The notes: a model not told the origin generated them from the sequence alone. Shown: positions 16,562 through 25,278, numbered from the stretch's first letter. The stretch is DNA of 64,000 nt from Pseudolabrys sp. (GCA_030684935.1 JAUXXH010000035.1:1-64000); one strand, 5' to 3'. Numbers and translations: made by a program.

Positions 16562-16633
16562 GACGCAACCGGCCGGTGTCGGCCGGATTTTCAGCGTGCA
16601 GTCGAGCCTAGCTTACATGACCAGGCGACATCA

Positions 16634-16665
16634 GTGCGTCCCGATCCGGATGGATCGGGACGCAC
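16634..16665. terminator. Perfect 14-bp hairpin between convergent genes
   Basis: Bases 16634-16647 (starting GTGCGTCCC) are an exact reverse complement of 16652-16665, with a GGAT loop. It lies between the ends of psd (+) and the exported methyltransferase gene (−). There is no long T-run, so termination efficiency is uncertain; it may also act as an mRNA 3'-end stabiliser. Confidence 0.6.
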
Positions 16666-16705
16666 CGTTTGCAATGTCTGTTACCGAGCCGGTTCGGCCG
16701 GTCGC

Positions 16706-17542
16706 TCAGCCCTTGGAAGTGCGCGTGGCGGTCCAGGCGTCGGCGCCGTCCACCTGGCCGGACATCTTGTCCTCGGCGACGTCGCCCGAGTATTTGCGGC
16801 CGCCGGCGGTGAAGGTGATCTTGCTGCCGTCCATCTTGGCGTCGCTGATCGGCTGCGCCTTGCCGCCGACGGTCAGGTCGCCGGTGAGCATCTGATATTT
16901 TTGCGTCAGCTTCAGTTCGCCCTCGCCGACACGCCAGGTGCCGCTGACCTTGGCGGGGATGACCCATTTCATCGCCCGGCAATAGGCCTTGCAGTCGCCG
17001 CCGGCGTCGATCCGGTCATCCGGCTCCCAGTCGCCCATGTCGAAGGTGTTCGACACGACGCGGGTGCCGGGCTTCATGTCGAGCAAAGTGGGGCGCAGCT
17101 GGACGTTCAGCGTCGGCAGCAGAAACAGGGTGATCACCGTCGCCTTCGAGAAGTCCGACTTGAAAATGTCGCCCTGGACGAAGGTGGCGAGTTCGGTGAC
17201 GCCTTCCTTCTGGGCATTGCGCTGCGACAGCGCGACCATGTCGGGATTGTATTCGATGCCGTGGGCGCGCGTGCCGCGCTTGGCTGCGGTGATGACGGTC
17301 CGGCCGTCGCCGGAACCGAGATCGATCACGTAGTCATCCTTGGTGATCTTGGCCATGTCGAGCATCCGCTCCACGAGTTCCTCGGGAGTCGGCACCCAGA
17401 CCACGTCCTTGCCCTCCTGGCCCGAATACGGCTTGAACTCTTTTGTTTCCGCCGCCGGCGCGGGGGCGGTCTGGGCATAGGCCCCGTTAAGCGCCAGCGC
17501 TGAAATCGCGCAGGCAAGGGCCACAGTACGGAACTTGGTCAT
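16706..17542 (-). CDS. SAM-dependent methyltransferase with an N-terminal signal peptide
   Basis: 278 residues from ATG 17542, which has AGGAG eight bases before it. It opens with a typical Sec signal (MTKFRTVALACAISALALNG, then AYAQ, cut about residue 24). The rest holds a class I methyltransferase fold: VWVPTPEELVERMLDMAKI, DYVIDLGSGDGRTVITAA (SAM motif I), AHGIEYNPDMVALSQRNA, and VTLFLLPTLNVQLRPTLLDM. The C-terminal 90 residues are a beta-rich segment with repeated short strands (KYQMLTGDLTVGGKAQ). A methyltransferase outside the cytoplasm is odd because SAM is not known there. It might act before export, or bind another ligand. Confidence 0.8.
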   Translation of the reverse strand: MTKFRTVALACAISALALNGAYAQTAPAPAAETKEFKPYSGQEGKDVVWVPTPEELVERMLDMAKITKDDYVIDLGSGDGRTVITAAKRGTRAHGIEYNPDMVALSQRNAQKEGVTELATFVQGDIFKSDFSKATVITLFLLPTLNVQLRPTLLDMKPGTRVVSNTFDMGDWEPDDRIDAGGDCKAYCRAMKWVIPAKVSGTWRVGEGELKLTQKYQMLTGDLTVGGKAQPISDAKMDGSKITFTAGGRKYSGDVAEDKMSGQVDGADAWTATRTSKG

Positions 17543-17655
17543 CGGGTGCTCCTGAGGGGGAAGTGGGGAGGCGGATACCGGCATGTCAACGGCGCGGCCA
17601 CCCTTCGTCAAGCGGGGTAGGATCATATTTCCGTCAGGACGGCCCGTCAGGGGCG

Positions 17656-18939
17656 CTAATTCAGCTTCGCCAGCACGTCGGCGACCGGGTTGGCGGTCCA
17701 AGCCTGGGTGACGAAATCCTGATGGTTGACCTCGCCATCGGTGGCCAGCAATGCCACACGGCCGCGCCAGAGATTATTGCCGAGCTCAGTCGTGTAGCGG
17801 ACATTGTCAGCCTCCAGCATCTGCGCCAGTTCGCGGTGCTGCCGCCGGGTCGAGCCGGTATAGGCGCTGATGAAGACCGCCGACGGCGTCTTCTTGATCC
17901 ACTGCGCGAAGCTGCCGAGTTCGCCATACAGCGCGTCGAGCAGCACCACGCCGCGCAGCCGGGCGCCGGCGCCGCCATGGCGCAGGCTCCATGACGCCGG
18001 CAAATAGCCGCCGCTATAGGCGACCAGGATCACCGGCATGGCGGCGAACTGTTTCGCAGCGGCCGGCTTGCCGTGTATCGCCGCGAGCTTTCGGCCGGCC
18101 TCGTCGATGAAGCGGGCGAAGCCGCCGGGTTCGCCGAAGCGGCCGGGGCTGGAATTGGCGGCGTCGACGGCGAACTGCGGCGCCACCAGCACCGCGTTCA
18201 TGCCGGACAGCGAAATCTGCTCGGGCAGCTTCTGGCGCTGCAGCACGTCGCGGCTGAGGTTGGCGCGGTGGCCGTGGAAATAGACGACCATCACCGCAGG
18301 CTTGTCGATGCTGAATCCGCCGGGAATGTGCAGCAGCACCCGGTTGTCGCTGAAGGTCTTGTCCTGCCACAGCACCGAGCCGCGCGCGGTGCGGTGGCCT
18401 TTCTGGTTGCCGTTGACGACGTCGAGAAACGGCCGGTCGGTGCCGGGCCGCACGCCGTCATAGGGGAAGGGCGCGGTGGCGAAGGCGATCAATTCGGTCT
18501 TTGCCTGCGCGAGGCTGCCGGCCGGCGGGCGCGGCGGCGGTGTCGGCACGCGGGTGTCGCGCGGGATGGCGGCGAGCTGGAAGCGCGCGGTTGTATCGCC
18601 CGCGGGCAGGCGCGGCGCCGCCAGCGCATAGGCATTCCATTCCGGTCCCGGCCGGATCAGGCCGGCGCTCAGTGCGGCCGGGGCGGCGTTCGACGGGATC
18701 GGCGCAATGGCTGCGACCGTGTTGCGGTCGCCGCGGCTGTCGGCGGTCACGCTGCGCAGCAGGCCCTCGGCGGTCGGCCAGCGCGCGGCAAAGGCGTCGC
18801 CCGTCTGGGAATTGGGCTGACGGTTAGGCACCAGACTGACCAGCAACGCCAGCGGCAACAGCGACAGCATCCCGATGCCGGCGATGCGCCCGGCCGTGCG
18901 GCGGAAGGGTGTTCGGCCGGTGACGCCTGAAGCTGGCAT
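17656..18939 (-). CDS. Membrane-anchored alpha/beta-hydrolase-like protein
   Basis: 427 residues if begun at ATG 18939; the frame extends to 19002. An N-terminal hydrophobic helix (IAGIGMLSLLPLALLVSLVP, residues about 21-40) suggests anchoring or export, followed by a proline/alanine-rich linker to about residue 130. The C-terminal domain has MVVYFHGHRANLSRDVLQ (oxyanion-type HG), and VILVAYSGGYLPASW, a nucleophile elbow with Ser. A late DGEVNHQDFV may supply the catalytic His. It is probably a periplasmic esterase or a related hydrolase; no substrate hint. Family assignment rests on motifs only. Confidence 0.65.
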   Translation of the reverse strand: MPASGVTGRTPFRRTAGRIAGIGMLSLLPLALLVSLVPNRQPNSQTGDAFAARWPTAEGLLRSVTADSRGDRNTVAAIAPIPSNAAPAALSAGLIRPGPEWNAYALAAPRLPAGDTTARFQLAAIPRDTRVPTPPPRPPAGSLAQAKTELIAFATAPFPYDGVRPGTDRPFLDVVNGNQKGHRTARGSVLWQDKTFSDNRVLLHIPGGFSIDKPAVMVVYFHGHRANLSRDVLQRQKLPEQISLSGMNAVLVAPQFAVDAANSSPGRFGEPGGFARFIDEAGRKLAAIHGKPAAAKQFAAMPVILVAYSGGYLPASWSLRHGGAGARLRGVVLLDALYGELGSFAQWIKKTPSAVFISAYTGSTRRQHRELAQMLEADNVRYTTELGNNLWRGRVALLATDGEVNHQDFVTQAWTANPVADVLAKLN

Positions 18940-19192
18940 GGTGGCTCGCAGCCGGTGCAAGACGTGGAAAACCCGATCAGGCCGGTGGGTCGTCGTTGCC
19001 AATGGGACCGATTCCCATGAATGCTGGCAAGGTGGGAAAACCGGCTCGTTTTGCCAATCGAAATAAGGCGCACCGTTTGGTCAATTTTACCTTAAAATTC
19101 GGGCCGCGGGTTTCGGCGTGAGCGGGGCGGGGCCTGGTCTAAGCGGGGCGGTGGCGAAGCGCCGGGTCGGCAGCAGGAATGACAAGTCGCAC

Positions 19193-20314
19193 ATGAAAAA
19201 ATTAGGTCTGGTTATTGCCTGCGTCGCCGGCCTGATTGGCTTCGCCATCGGCGCGGGCGGTGCCGCATTCGCCGCCAGCGCCAGCGCCAATGATACCGCA
19301 CGTTTCCTCGCGGGACTGCCGCCGTCGGCGGGCTCGCCGCTAGTGCCGCTGACTTTGGACAAGGCCTGGCAGCACTACGCCGCCGCCATGGACAAGGCCT
19401 TTGCCGAGAACGACAGCCGGCAATTGTCGCGCATTCGCGTCTGGTCGGCGGCCCACCTGACGGCGCCGCGCGAGACACTGTATTACATGTTCAGCGGCCC
19501 GGACTTTCTCTACGCCAACGCGTTCTTCCCGCGCGCCACCACTTATGTGCTGGCCGGGCTGGAGCCGCCGGGTGCGGTGCCGGATCTGTTGGCGCTCAGG
19601 CGCGGCGCGGTGCCGGCGGCGCTCGCCAGCGTGCGCAATGCGATGCGCACGCTGCTGTCGGCGAGCTTTTTCGTCACCGCCGAGATGAATAACGATCTGC
19701 ACGCCAGCCCGCTGCGCGGCACGCTGCCGGTGCTCTATGTGTTTCTGGCGCGTTCGGGCAAGACCATCCGCGACGTCAGCCTGGTCAATCTCGACGCGCG
19801 GGGCGAACCGATCGCCGATACCGGGCCGAAGGCGAAAGCGGCGTCGCGCGGCGCCCGAATCGTGTTCGCCCGAGCCGACGGCCTTGAGCAGACGCTCTAT
19901 TATTTCAGCACCGACCTGACCAATAGCGGCATCAAACGCAGCGGCTTTCTGACATTTGCCGGCCGGTTCGGCGACGGCGACAGCTTCGTCAAGAGCGCGT
20001 CCTACCTGATGCATGGCGGCGAGTTCTCGCAGGTGCGCGATTTCCTGCTGCGCAACAGCGCCACTTTGTTGCAGGACGACACCGGCGTGCCGTTGCGGCT
20101 GCTCGACGCCGCGAAGTGGGAACTGTCGCCGTTCGGACGCTATTTGACGCCGATCCCGGTGTTCGAGGGCGTCTATCAGGCCAAGATGCACGACCTGTTC
20201 CGCAGGAATGCGGCCAAGGCGATCGACTTCGGCGTCGGCTACCGCTGGCGGCCGGGCGAGTCGAATTTGCTGCTGGCGACCCGGCGCCGGCTGGACACGG
20301 CGTCCAGGAATTGA
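19193..20314 (+). CDS. Exported conserved hypothetical protein
   Basis: 373 residues from ATG 19193 (frame open from 19118). It begins MKKLGLVIACVAGLIGFAIG with an Ala-rich cleavage region ending about residue 28. The segment YYMFSGPDFLYANAFFPRAT, then YVLAGLEPPGAVPD, recalls a widespread family of uncharacterised periplasmic proteins with an (F)SGPDFL...FFP...Y(V/I)L.GLEP.G pattern. A later conserved-looking patch is SYLMHGGEFSQVRDFLL. No catalytic motif is recognised. It is divergent from the hydrolase gene, with 253 bp between them and no clear operator. Confidence 0.7.
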   Translation: MKKLGLVIACVAGLIGFAIGAGGAAFAASASANDTARFLAGLPPSAGSPLVPLTLDKAWQHYAAAMDKAFAENDSRQLSRIRVWSAAHLTAPRETLYYMFSGPDFLYANAFFPRATTYVLAGLEPPGAVPDLLALRRGAVPAALASVRNAMRTLLSASFFVTAEMNNDLHASPLRGTLPVLYVFLARSGKTIRDVSLVNLDARGEPIADTGPKAKAASRGARIVFARADGLEQTLYYFSTDLTNSGIKRSGFLTFAGRFGDGDSFVKSASYLMHGGEFSQVRDFLLRNSATLLQDDTGVPLRLLDAAKWELSPFGRYLTPIPVFEGVYQAKMHDLFRRNAAKAIDFGVGYRWRPGESNLLLATRRRLDTASRN

Positions 20315-20440
20315 GGTGGCTAACCTCTCCGTCGCCGTGGCCAGGCATGAGCGCGAGGCGGGTCACTCACATTGCTAATCGGCACCTCGTCCCGTAATTT
20401 TCGTCTGTCGTAACCAATGCAGACGGGCGCAGGTGACCGC

Positions 20441-21325
20441 ATGCAGCTCCTGACAACGTCCGAGGCGGCCGCCTATCTCCGGCTCAAGGAACGCAAGATC
20501 TACGAGATGGTGGCCGAGGGCACGGTGCCCTGCACCAAGGTGACCGGCCGCTGGCTGTTTCCCAAGGCCGAGCTCGATCACTGGCTGGCCTCGAGCGTGG
20601 TACGGCCCGACGGCATGGCGCGGCCGGAGCCTGCGCCGATCGTCGGCGGCAGCCACGACCCGCTGCTGGAATGGGCGCTGCGCGAGAGCGGTTCGGGACT
20701 GGCGACGCTGGCGGTCGGCAGCGAAGCCGGGCTGGCGCGCTTTGCCGCCGGCGACATCCTGGCCGCGACCATTCACCTGCATGCGCTGGAGGATCCCGAC
20801 GCCGACGGCAATGTGGCGGCGATGAAGAGCCGCGGCGACATGCAGGACGCGGTGATGATCGCCTTCTGCCGCCGCGAGCAGGGCTTTCTGACGGCGCCGG
20901 GCAACCCGCTCCGGATCAGTGCCATCGAGGACGTCATTGCGCAGCACGCGCGGATCACGATGCGGCCGGCGGGCGCCGGCGCGCAATTGCTGCTGCTGGC
21001 GCTGCTGCACCGGGCCAAGGCGCCGCTGGACGTGCTAGCCGCCGTGACGCCGGTCTGCCCGACCGGTCCCGACATCGCCCAGGCGATCCGCGCCGGTCGC
21101 GCCGATACCGGCATCGCGACGCGTTCGGTGGCGGTGGCGGCCGGGCTCGATTTTGTGCCGATCGCATGGGAACCGTTCGATCTGGTGATGCGGCAGCGCG
21201 ATTATTTCCGCCCGGCGATGCAGGCGCTGGTGCGGTTCCTGCCGTCGGATCAACTGGCCGCGCGCGCGCGGGAAATGGGCGGCTACGATCTCACCGGCAG
21301 CGGCGCCGTGCGCTTTGCCGGCTGA
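20441..21325 (+). CDS. HTH (excisionase-type) regulator with PBP-like ligand domain
   Basis: 294 residues from ATG 20441, preceded by AGGTGA; 20417 is an in-frame alternative. Residues 1-52 form a MerR/excisionase-like HTH: MQLLTTSEAAAYLRLKERKI, then YEMVAEGTVPCTKVTGRWLFPKAELDHWL. Residues about 75-290 look like a periplasmic-binding-protein fold (PBP_like): GSGLATLAVGSEAGLARFAAGD, and DIAQAIRAGRADTGIATRSVAVAAGLDFVPI. Proteins of this build are one-component regulators, some sensing oxyanions such as molybdate or tungstate. It is convergent with the second TTT operon and may or may not control it. Confidence 0.75.
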   Translation: MQLLTTSEAAAYLRLKERKIYEMVAEGTVPCTKVTGRWLFPKAELDHWLASSVVRPDGMARPEPAPIVGGSHDPLLEWALRESGSGLATLAVGSEAGLARFAAGDILAATIHLHALEDPDADGNVAAMKSRGDMQDAVMIAFCRREQGFLTAPGNPLRISAIEDVIAQHARITMRPAGAGAQLLLLALLHRAKAPLDVLAAVTPVCPTGPDIAQAIRAGRADTGIATRSVAVAAGLDFVPIAWEPFDLVMRQRDYFRPAMQALVRFLPSDQLAARAREMGGYDLTGSGAVRFAG

Positions 21326-21345
21326 TCTCTGCTATAAGCCCGCTT

Positions 21346-21726
21346 ATGAGCACAGACACCCAAGCCTGGCCGACCGAACTGCGCCTGCACAAGGATCGCC
21401 GGACGCTGACCGTCGTCTTCGACAACGGTGAGAGTTTCGATCTGGCGGCCGAATATCTGCGGGTCAAAAGCCCGAGCGCGGAAGTGCAGGGCCATTCGCC
21501 GGACCAGCGCAAGACCGTGCCCGGCAAGAAGAATGTCGGCATCATGGAGGTGCTGCCGGTCGGCAATTACGCCGTGCGGCTGTCGTTCGACGACATGCAC
21601 TCGACCGGCATTTTCGGCTGGGACTACCTGCTCGACCTCGGCCGCAACCACGCCCGCTACTGGCAGGAGTATCTCGACGAACTGGCCTCCAAGAACATGA
21701 CTCGCGATCCCCCGGTCCGGCACTGA
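21346..21726 (+). CDS. DUF971 protein (gamma-butyrobetaine hydroxylase-like N-terminal domain)
   Basis: A 126-residue protein starting at ATG 21346, 20 bp after the regulator. WPTELRLHKDRRTLTVVFDNGESFDLAAEYLRVKSPSAEV is the DUF971 core, and GIMEVLPVGNYAVRLSFDDMHSTGIFGWDYLLDLG its conserved end. The fold appears as a stand-alone protein in many bacteria and as the N-terminal part of carnitine-pathway dioxygenases. It is sometimes linked to iron-sulfur cluster handling, but that link is loose. No cysteines or zinc ligands are seen here. Confidence 0.85.
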   Translation: MSTDTQAWPTELRLHKDRRTLTVVFDNGESFDLAAEYLRVKSPSAEVQGHSPDQRKTVPGKKNVGIMEVLPVGNYAVRLSFDDMHSTGIFGWDYLLDLGRNHARYWQEYLDELASKNMTRDPPVRH

Positions 21727-21733
21727 GCCGGCG

Positions 21734-23731
21734 TCAGCGGAACGGCCAGGGCAGGTCGAAATAGGCCTGCAGCAGGCCGCCGGGGAACACCAGGTTCATC
21801 GCATTGGCGAAGACCAGGATGAAGGCTATTGCCGCCACGGTGAGCACGCCGGTTTGCAGCCAGGAACAGCGCGCCGCGATCCGCAGGAACAGCACAAAGA
21901 ACAGGAACAGGCCGGCGAGGAAGCCGACAATGCCGACGGCGCCGACAAATCCGACCAGCCAGGCGACGAACGGCCATGGCCCGGGATCGCCGGTCGATTT
22001 GTCGACATTGGCTTCGGAATCGAAATTGGCGGTGCCGGCGCGTTCGCCGCGCAACTGCAACACCAGCACGGCGAGCGCGGCCAGTCCGCCGACCACGCCA
22101 ACGCCGACTGGAAACACCGCGCCGAGGAAAGAATTCTGCACGCCCTCGATGAAGGTGAAGACGAACAGCGCCAGCATCAGCCCGGTGAACACGATCTGCG
22201 GACGCAGCACCGTGGCCCGGGCGGCCTCGGCGCTGCCTTCGGTGTTGATCGAGAGGGTGGCTTCGCCGGGCCGCTTGCGCGCGCCGAGCCATACCGACAC
22301 CACGGTCAACACGACAATGCCGATCACCAGTGGCCGGGTCAGAAAATTCCAGCCGGCGAACTGCACCGCCTGATACAGATAGCGCTCGGCCTGCAGCGCC
22401 AGCACGAAGCCGATCAGGAAGGCGGGCCGCGACCAGCCGAACCGCTTCATGAAGATGCCGAGCACGCCGACGCCGAGCAGGGCCACCAGGTCGTAGAGCG
22501 AGCGCGTCGCCTGGAATGCGGCGAAGGCGATCACCATGATCATGAACGGCGCGATCAGCATGTAGCGGATGGTGGTGAGCCGGGCGATGCCCGGCGCCAA
22601 GGCGATGCACATCGCCGTGCCCAGCACGTTGGCCAGCGCCAGTGACCAGACGATGGTGTAGGTGACGTCGAGGTTGCGGCCGACCATGGCCGGTCCCGGC
22701 TGCAGGCCGACCAGGATCATCCCGGCCAGAAAGATCGCCATGGCGCCGGAGCCGGGGATGCCGAACAGCAGCGTCGGCACCAGGCCGCCGCCTTCCTTGG
22801 CGTTGTTGGCGGATTCCGGCGCGATGACGCCGCGAATGTCGCCTTTGCCGAATTGCGAGCGGTCCTTGCTGGTCTGCACGACGTGGCCATAGGCGATCCA
22901 GTCGACCACGCTGCCGCCGAGACCCGGAATGGCGCCGATGATGGCGCCGATGCCGGAGCAGCGCAGCGCCAGCCATTTGTTGGCCCAGGTATCCCTGACG
23001 CCCTGCAGCCAGCCGCTGCCGAGCGGGTTGCCGCCGGCGATGGTCTGCCGCAGGCGCAAAAGATCGACGATCTCGGGGATGGCGAAAATACCGAGGCCCA
23101 CGATCACCAGCGGAATGCCGTCGGACAGATAGAGCGCGTTGAAGTCCATGCGGTACTCGCCGGTCGCCGGCGCCGCGCCGATGCAGCCGAAAGCCAGTCC
23201 GACGCCGCAGGCGGCCACGCCCTTGGCCAGGTTCGAGCCCGACAGCACGCCGACCATCGACAGGCCGAACACCGTCAGCATGAACAATTCGGCCGAGCCG
23301 AAGGCGAGGATCAGGGGCCGCGCCACCAGCACGAAAGCGGTCAGCACCAGCGCGCCGAACAGGCCGCCGATCAGCGACGCCGAGAAGGCGGCGCTCAGCG
23401 CGCGCGCCGCCTCGCCTTTCTTGGCCAGCGGAAAGCCGTCGACCACGGTGGCCTGCGATGCCGACGAGCCGGGAATGCCCATCAGCACCGAGGCGAAGGT
23501 ATCCGACGTCGGGATCACCGCCACCAGGCCGATCAGCATGGCGAGCGCCGAGATCTGGTCCATGCCGTAGATGAACGGCAGCAGCAGAGCGAGGCCCGCG
23601 ATGCCGCCGAGCCCGGGCAGTACGCCGACCACAAGCCCGACACTGACGCCCAGCGCCATGAAGCCGAGATGCTGCGGCGTCAGCAGAGCCGCCAAGGCGG
23701 AGAACAGCGGCTCGATCATGACGGTCGTCAA
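21734..23731 (-). CDS. TctA–TctB fusion permease of a TTT transporter
   Basis: A 665-residue polytopic protein. Residues 1-500 are TctA: GLVVGVLPGLGGIAGLALLLPF, SVLMGIPGSSASQATVVDGFPLA, GAIIGAIPGLGGSVVDWIAYG, and APESANNAKEGGGLVPTLLFGIPGSG. After a hydrophilic linker (GARKRPGEATLSINTEGSAEA) the last 150 residues carry about four more helices in TctB order, ending LLQAYFDLPWPFR. Normal TctA proteins are about 500 residues, so the small subunit appears fused on. ATG 23719 is an alternative start. It lies 70 bp after tctC, across a GC-rich hairpin. Confidence 0.88.
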   Translation of the reverse strand: MTTVMIEPLFSALAALLTPQHLGFMALGVSVGLVVGVLPGLGGIAGLALLLPFIYGMDQISALAMLIGLVAVIPTSDTFASVLMGIPGSSASQATVVDGFPLAKKGEAARALSAAFSASLIGGLFGALVLTAFVLVARPLILAFGSAELFMLTVFGLSMVGVLSGSNLAKGVAACGVGLAFGCIGAAPATGEYRMDFNALYLSDGIPLVIVGLGIFAIPEIVDLLRLRQTIAGGNPLGSGWLQGVRDTWANKWLALRCSGIGAIIGAIPGLGGSVVDWIAYGHVVQTSKDRSQFGKGDIRGVIAPESANNAKEGGGLVPTLLFGIPGSGAMAIFLAGMILVGLQPGPAMVGRNLDVTYTIVWSLALANVLGTAMCIALAPGIARLTTIRYMLIAPFMIMVIAFAAFQATRSLYDLVALLGVGVLGIFMKRFGWSRPAFLIGFVLALQAERYLYQAVQFAGWNFLTRPLVIGIVVLTVVSVWLGARKRPGEATLSINTEGSAEAARATVLRPQIVFTGLMLALFVFTFIEGVQNSFLGAVFPVGVGVVGGLAALAVLVLQLRGERAGTANFDSEANVDKSTGDPGPWPFVAWLVGFVGAVGIVGFLAGLFLFFVLFLRIAARCSWLQTGVLTVAAIAFILVFANAMNLVFPGGLLQAYFDLPWPFR

Positions 23732-23765
23732 TCCCGGACGGGCAATGCCGGATCAAGAAAGGCGG

Positions 23766-23788
23766 CCGGCGGCCGCGGCGGCCGCCGG
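23766..23788 (-). repeat. All-GC 9-bp hairpin between tctC and the TctA–B fusion
   Basis: CCGGCGGCC (23766-23774) and GGCCGCCGG (23780-23788) form a perfect stem with a 5-base loop. It lies in the 70-bp gap of the operon, 13 bases after the tctC stop. There is no T-run. It probably protects the upstream message or attenuates the downstream permease, as proposed for the hairpin at 6075-6110. Confidence 0.6.
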
Positions 23789-23801
23789 TGCGTCAGTTCG
23801 G

Positions 23802-24899
23802 TCAGAAGCGGACGTTGTGATTTTTGGTCAGGAATTCGCGCACCCAGGCGCGCGCGTCCGGTTCGATGCTGGTGGCGACCTTGTACAGCGCTTCAATGTC
23901 GTCGCCGGTGGCCTGCTCGTAGTCGCCGAGCACCTTGTCCTTCTTGGCCTGCAATTCCGGATCGGCGACCGCATCGGCGAAAGCCTTGCGGTAGGCGGCG
24001 ACGATCGGCTTCGGCGTGCCCTTCGGCAGCATCGCCGGCTTCTGCGCGGCAAAGCCGGAGCCGAAGAACGAGATATAGGCGTTGAACGCGACGCCCGACG
24101 GCTTCTTGCCGTTCATCATCTCGTAGGCTTCGACGAAATGCGGAATGTCCGGGAAGGTGGGATCACGCTGCACGTTGCCCTTGGCGTCGAGGACGCCGTA
24201 GGAGAACAACGGCACGGCGTCGCCTTTCTTGACCAGCGGGATCACATTGGTGAGATAGGCCGACGAGGTCTGGTAGTCGATGGTGGCTTCGCCGCGCTCG
24301 AAAGCGAGCCGGCCTTCGCCGCGGCCGCGCATGCCGAAGACGTGGCGGACATTGAGGCCGAGCACCACGAAAGCCAGCATCGGCACCAGATCGAGCGAGG
24401 TGGCGCCCTGGCTGCCATAGACCAGTTCCTGGCCCTTGATCTTGCCGAGGTCCTTGGCGCTGGCGACGCCGAACTTGCTCGGCAGATAAACCACGCCGCC
24501 GGTCGGTGACACCAGCACCGGCTCGAAATCGCGGTAGTCGTAGCGCACGCGCGGATCGCCGAGCAGGTAGGGAAACTGGGTCGAGCCCGACGTGCCGATG
24601 AAGCTCAGGCCGTCCGGCTTGGCGCGGGCCGCGAATTCATTGGTGCCGGTGATCGAGCCGCCGCCGGGCACGTTGCGGATGATGACGCTGGGCCGGCCCG
24701 GCAGATGCTTCGACAGGAACGGCGCCATGAAGCGCGCCCAGACGTCGCTGCCGCCGCCTTCGGCGAAGGGGATGACCCACTCAACGGTTTTGCCTTCGAA
24801 GCTCGCGGCTTGCGCGGAAACTTTGGCGAGGGCGCCGCTGGCGGCAAGGCCAGCAGTGGCGGCCACGCCGGAAACGAATGTGCGACGGTCGAGCGTCAT
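23802..24899 (-). CDS. TctC-type solute-binding protein with Tat-like signal
   Basis: A 365-residue protein. The leader MTLDRRTFVSGVAATAGLAA has a twin-arginine motif (RRTFV), so export by Tat is likely, unlike the Sec leaders of the other two Bug proteins here. The mature part begins KTVEWVIPFAEGGGSDVWARF and has IIRNVPGGGSITGTNEFAA, both in the positions of the Bug ligand loops, but it is more divergent than the other two. The C-terminus MLPKGTPKPIVAAYRKAFADAV fits. It supplies substrate to the fused permease encoded next. Ligand unknown. Confidence 0.85.
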   Translation of the reverse strand: MTLDRRTFVSGVAATAGLAASGALAKVSAQAASFEGKTVEWVIPFAEGGGSDVWARFMAPFLSKHLPGRPSVIIRNVPGGGSITGTNEFAARAKPDGLSFIGTSGSTQFPYLLGDPRVRYDYRDFEPVLVSPTGGVVYLPSKFGVASAKDLGKIKGQELVYGSQGATSLDLVPMLAFVVLGLNVRHVFGMRGRGEGRLAFERGEATIDYQTSSAYLTNVIPLVKKGDAVPLFSYGVLDAKGNVQRDPTFPDIPHFVEAYEMMNGKKPSGVAFNAYISFFGSGFAAQKPAMLPKGTPKPIVAAYRKAFADAVADPELQAKKDKVLGDYEQATGDDIEALYKVATSIEPDARAWVREFLTKNHNVRF

Positions 24900-25127
24900 G
24901 TTTTACCTCCCTTTGCCCGGCGGCCGGTCTGGGCGCCACCGTCCGGGTCGACAACTTGGAATTGCCGCGTGGGCATTTAAGCACTTGTACGAGGCAATGA
25001 AAATGGGGCTGTGCCGCGTTGTGCGGCGCAAAAGTTGGCTACGCGTGATGACGTCATCGCGCCACCATGAGAAGCGGACTTCAAGCGGATGATCGTTTGG
25101 TAACGGGGCGAAATTGGAGGCGGAAAA

Positions 25128-25202
25128 TGGTGGGCGGTATAGGGATTGAACCTATGACCCCACCCGTGTGAAGGGTGTGCTCTCCCGCTGAGCTAACCGC
25201 CC
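25128..25202 (-). tRNA. tRNA-Val (anticodon CAC)
   Basis: The minus strand folds as a full cloverleaf: acceptor GGGCGGT/ACCGCCC, D arm GCTC..GAGC, anticodon stem CACCC/GGGTG around loop TTCACAC (anticodon CAC, reading GUG), T arm ATAGG-TTCAATC-CCTAT, discriminator A and an encoded CCA. No variable-arm extension. It stands alone between the second TTT operon and the coiled-coil gene. No integrase lies beside it. Confidence 0.95.
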
Positions 25203-25278
25203 GGCCATGGCCGTGAGCGCGATATAAGGAGGGCGTCCGAGGGGTGTCAAGCCGAGCGGTTTGAGGCCCTCCGGGCGC

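Noticed and set aside
16634..16665. 14-bp perfect hairpin as a dispersed REP-type element
   Set aside because: Only one copy is seen in the window; its position between convergent genes is explained by termination.
21657..23756. 699-codon frame offset from the TctA–B fusion
   Set aside because: Rich in R, G and D with no motif; the 665-residue frame holds the permease signatures.
22853..24085. 410-codon plus-strand frame over the second TTT operon
   Set aside because: Antisense shadow, repetitive Q/H/R composition.
25128..25202. tRNA-Val as an integration site for a genomic island
   Set aside because: No integrase, no direct repeat of the tRNA end and no change in base composition on either side.
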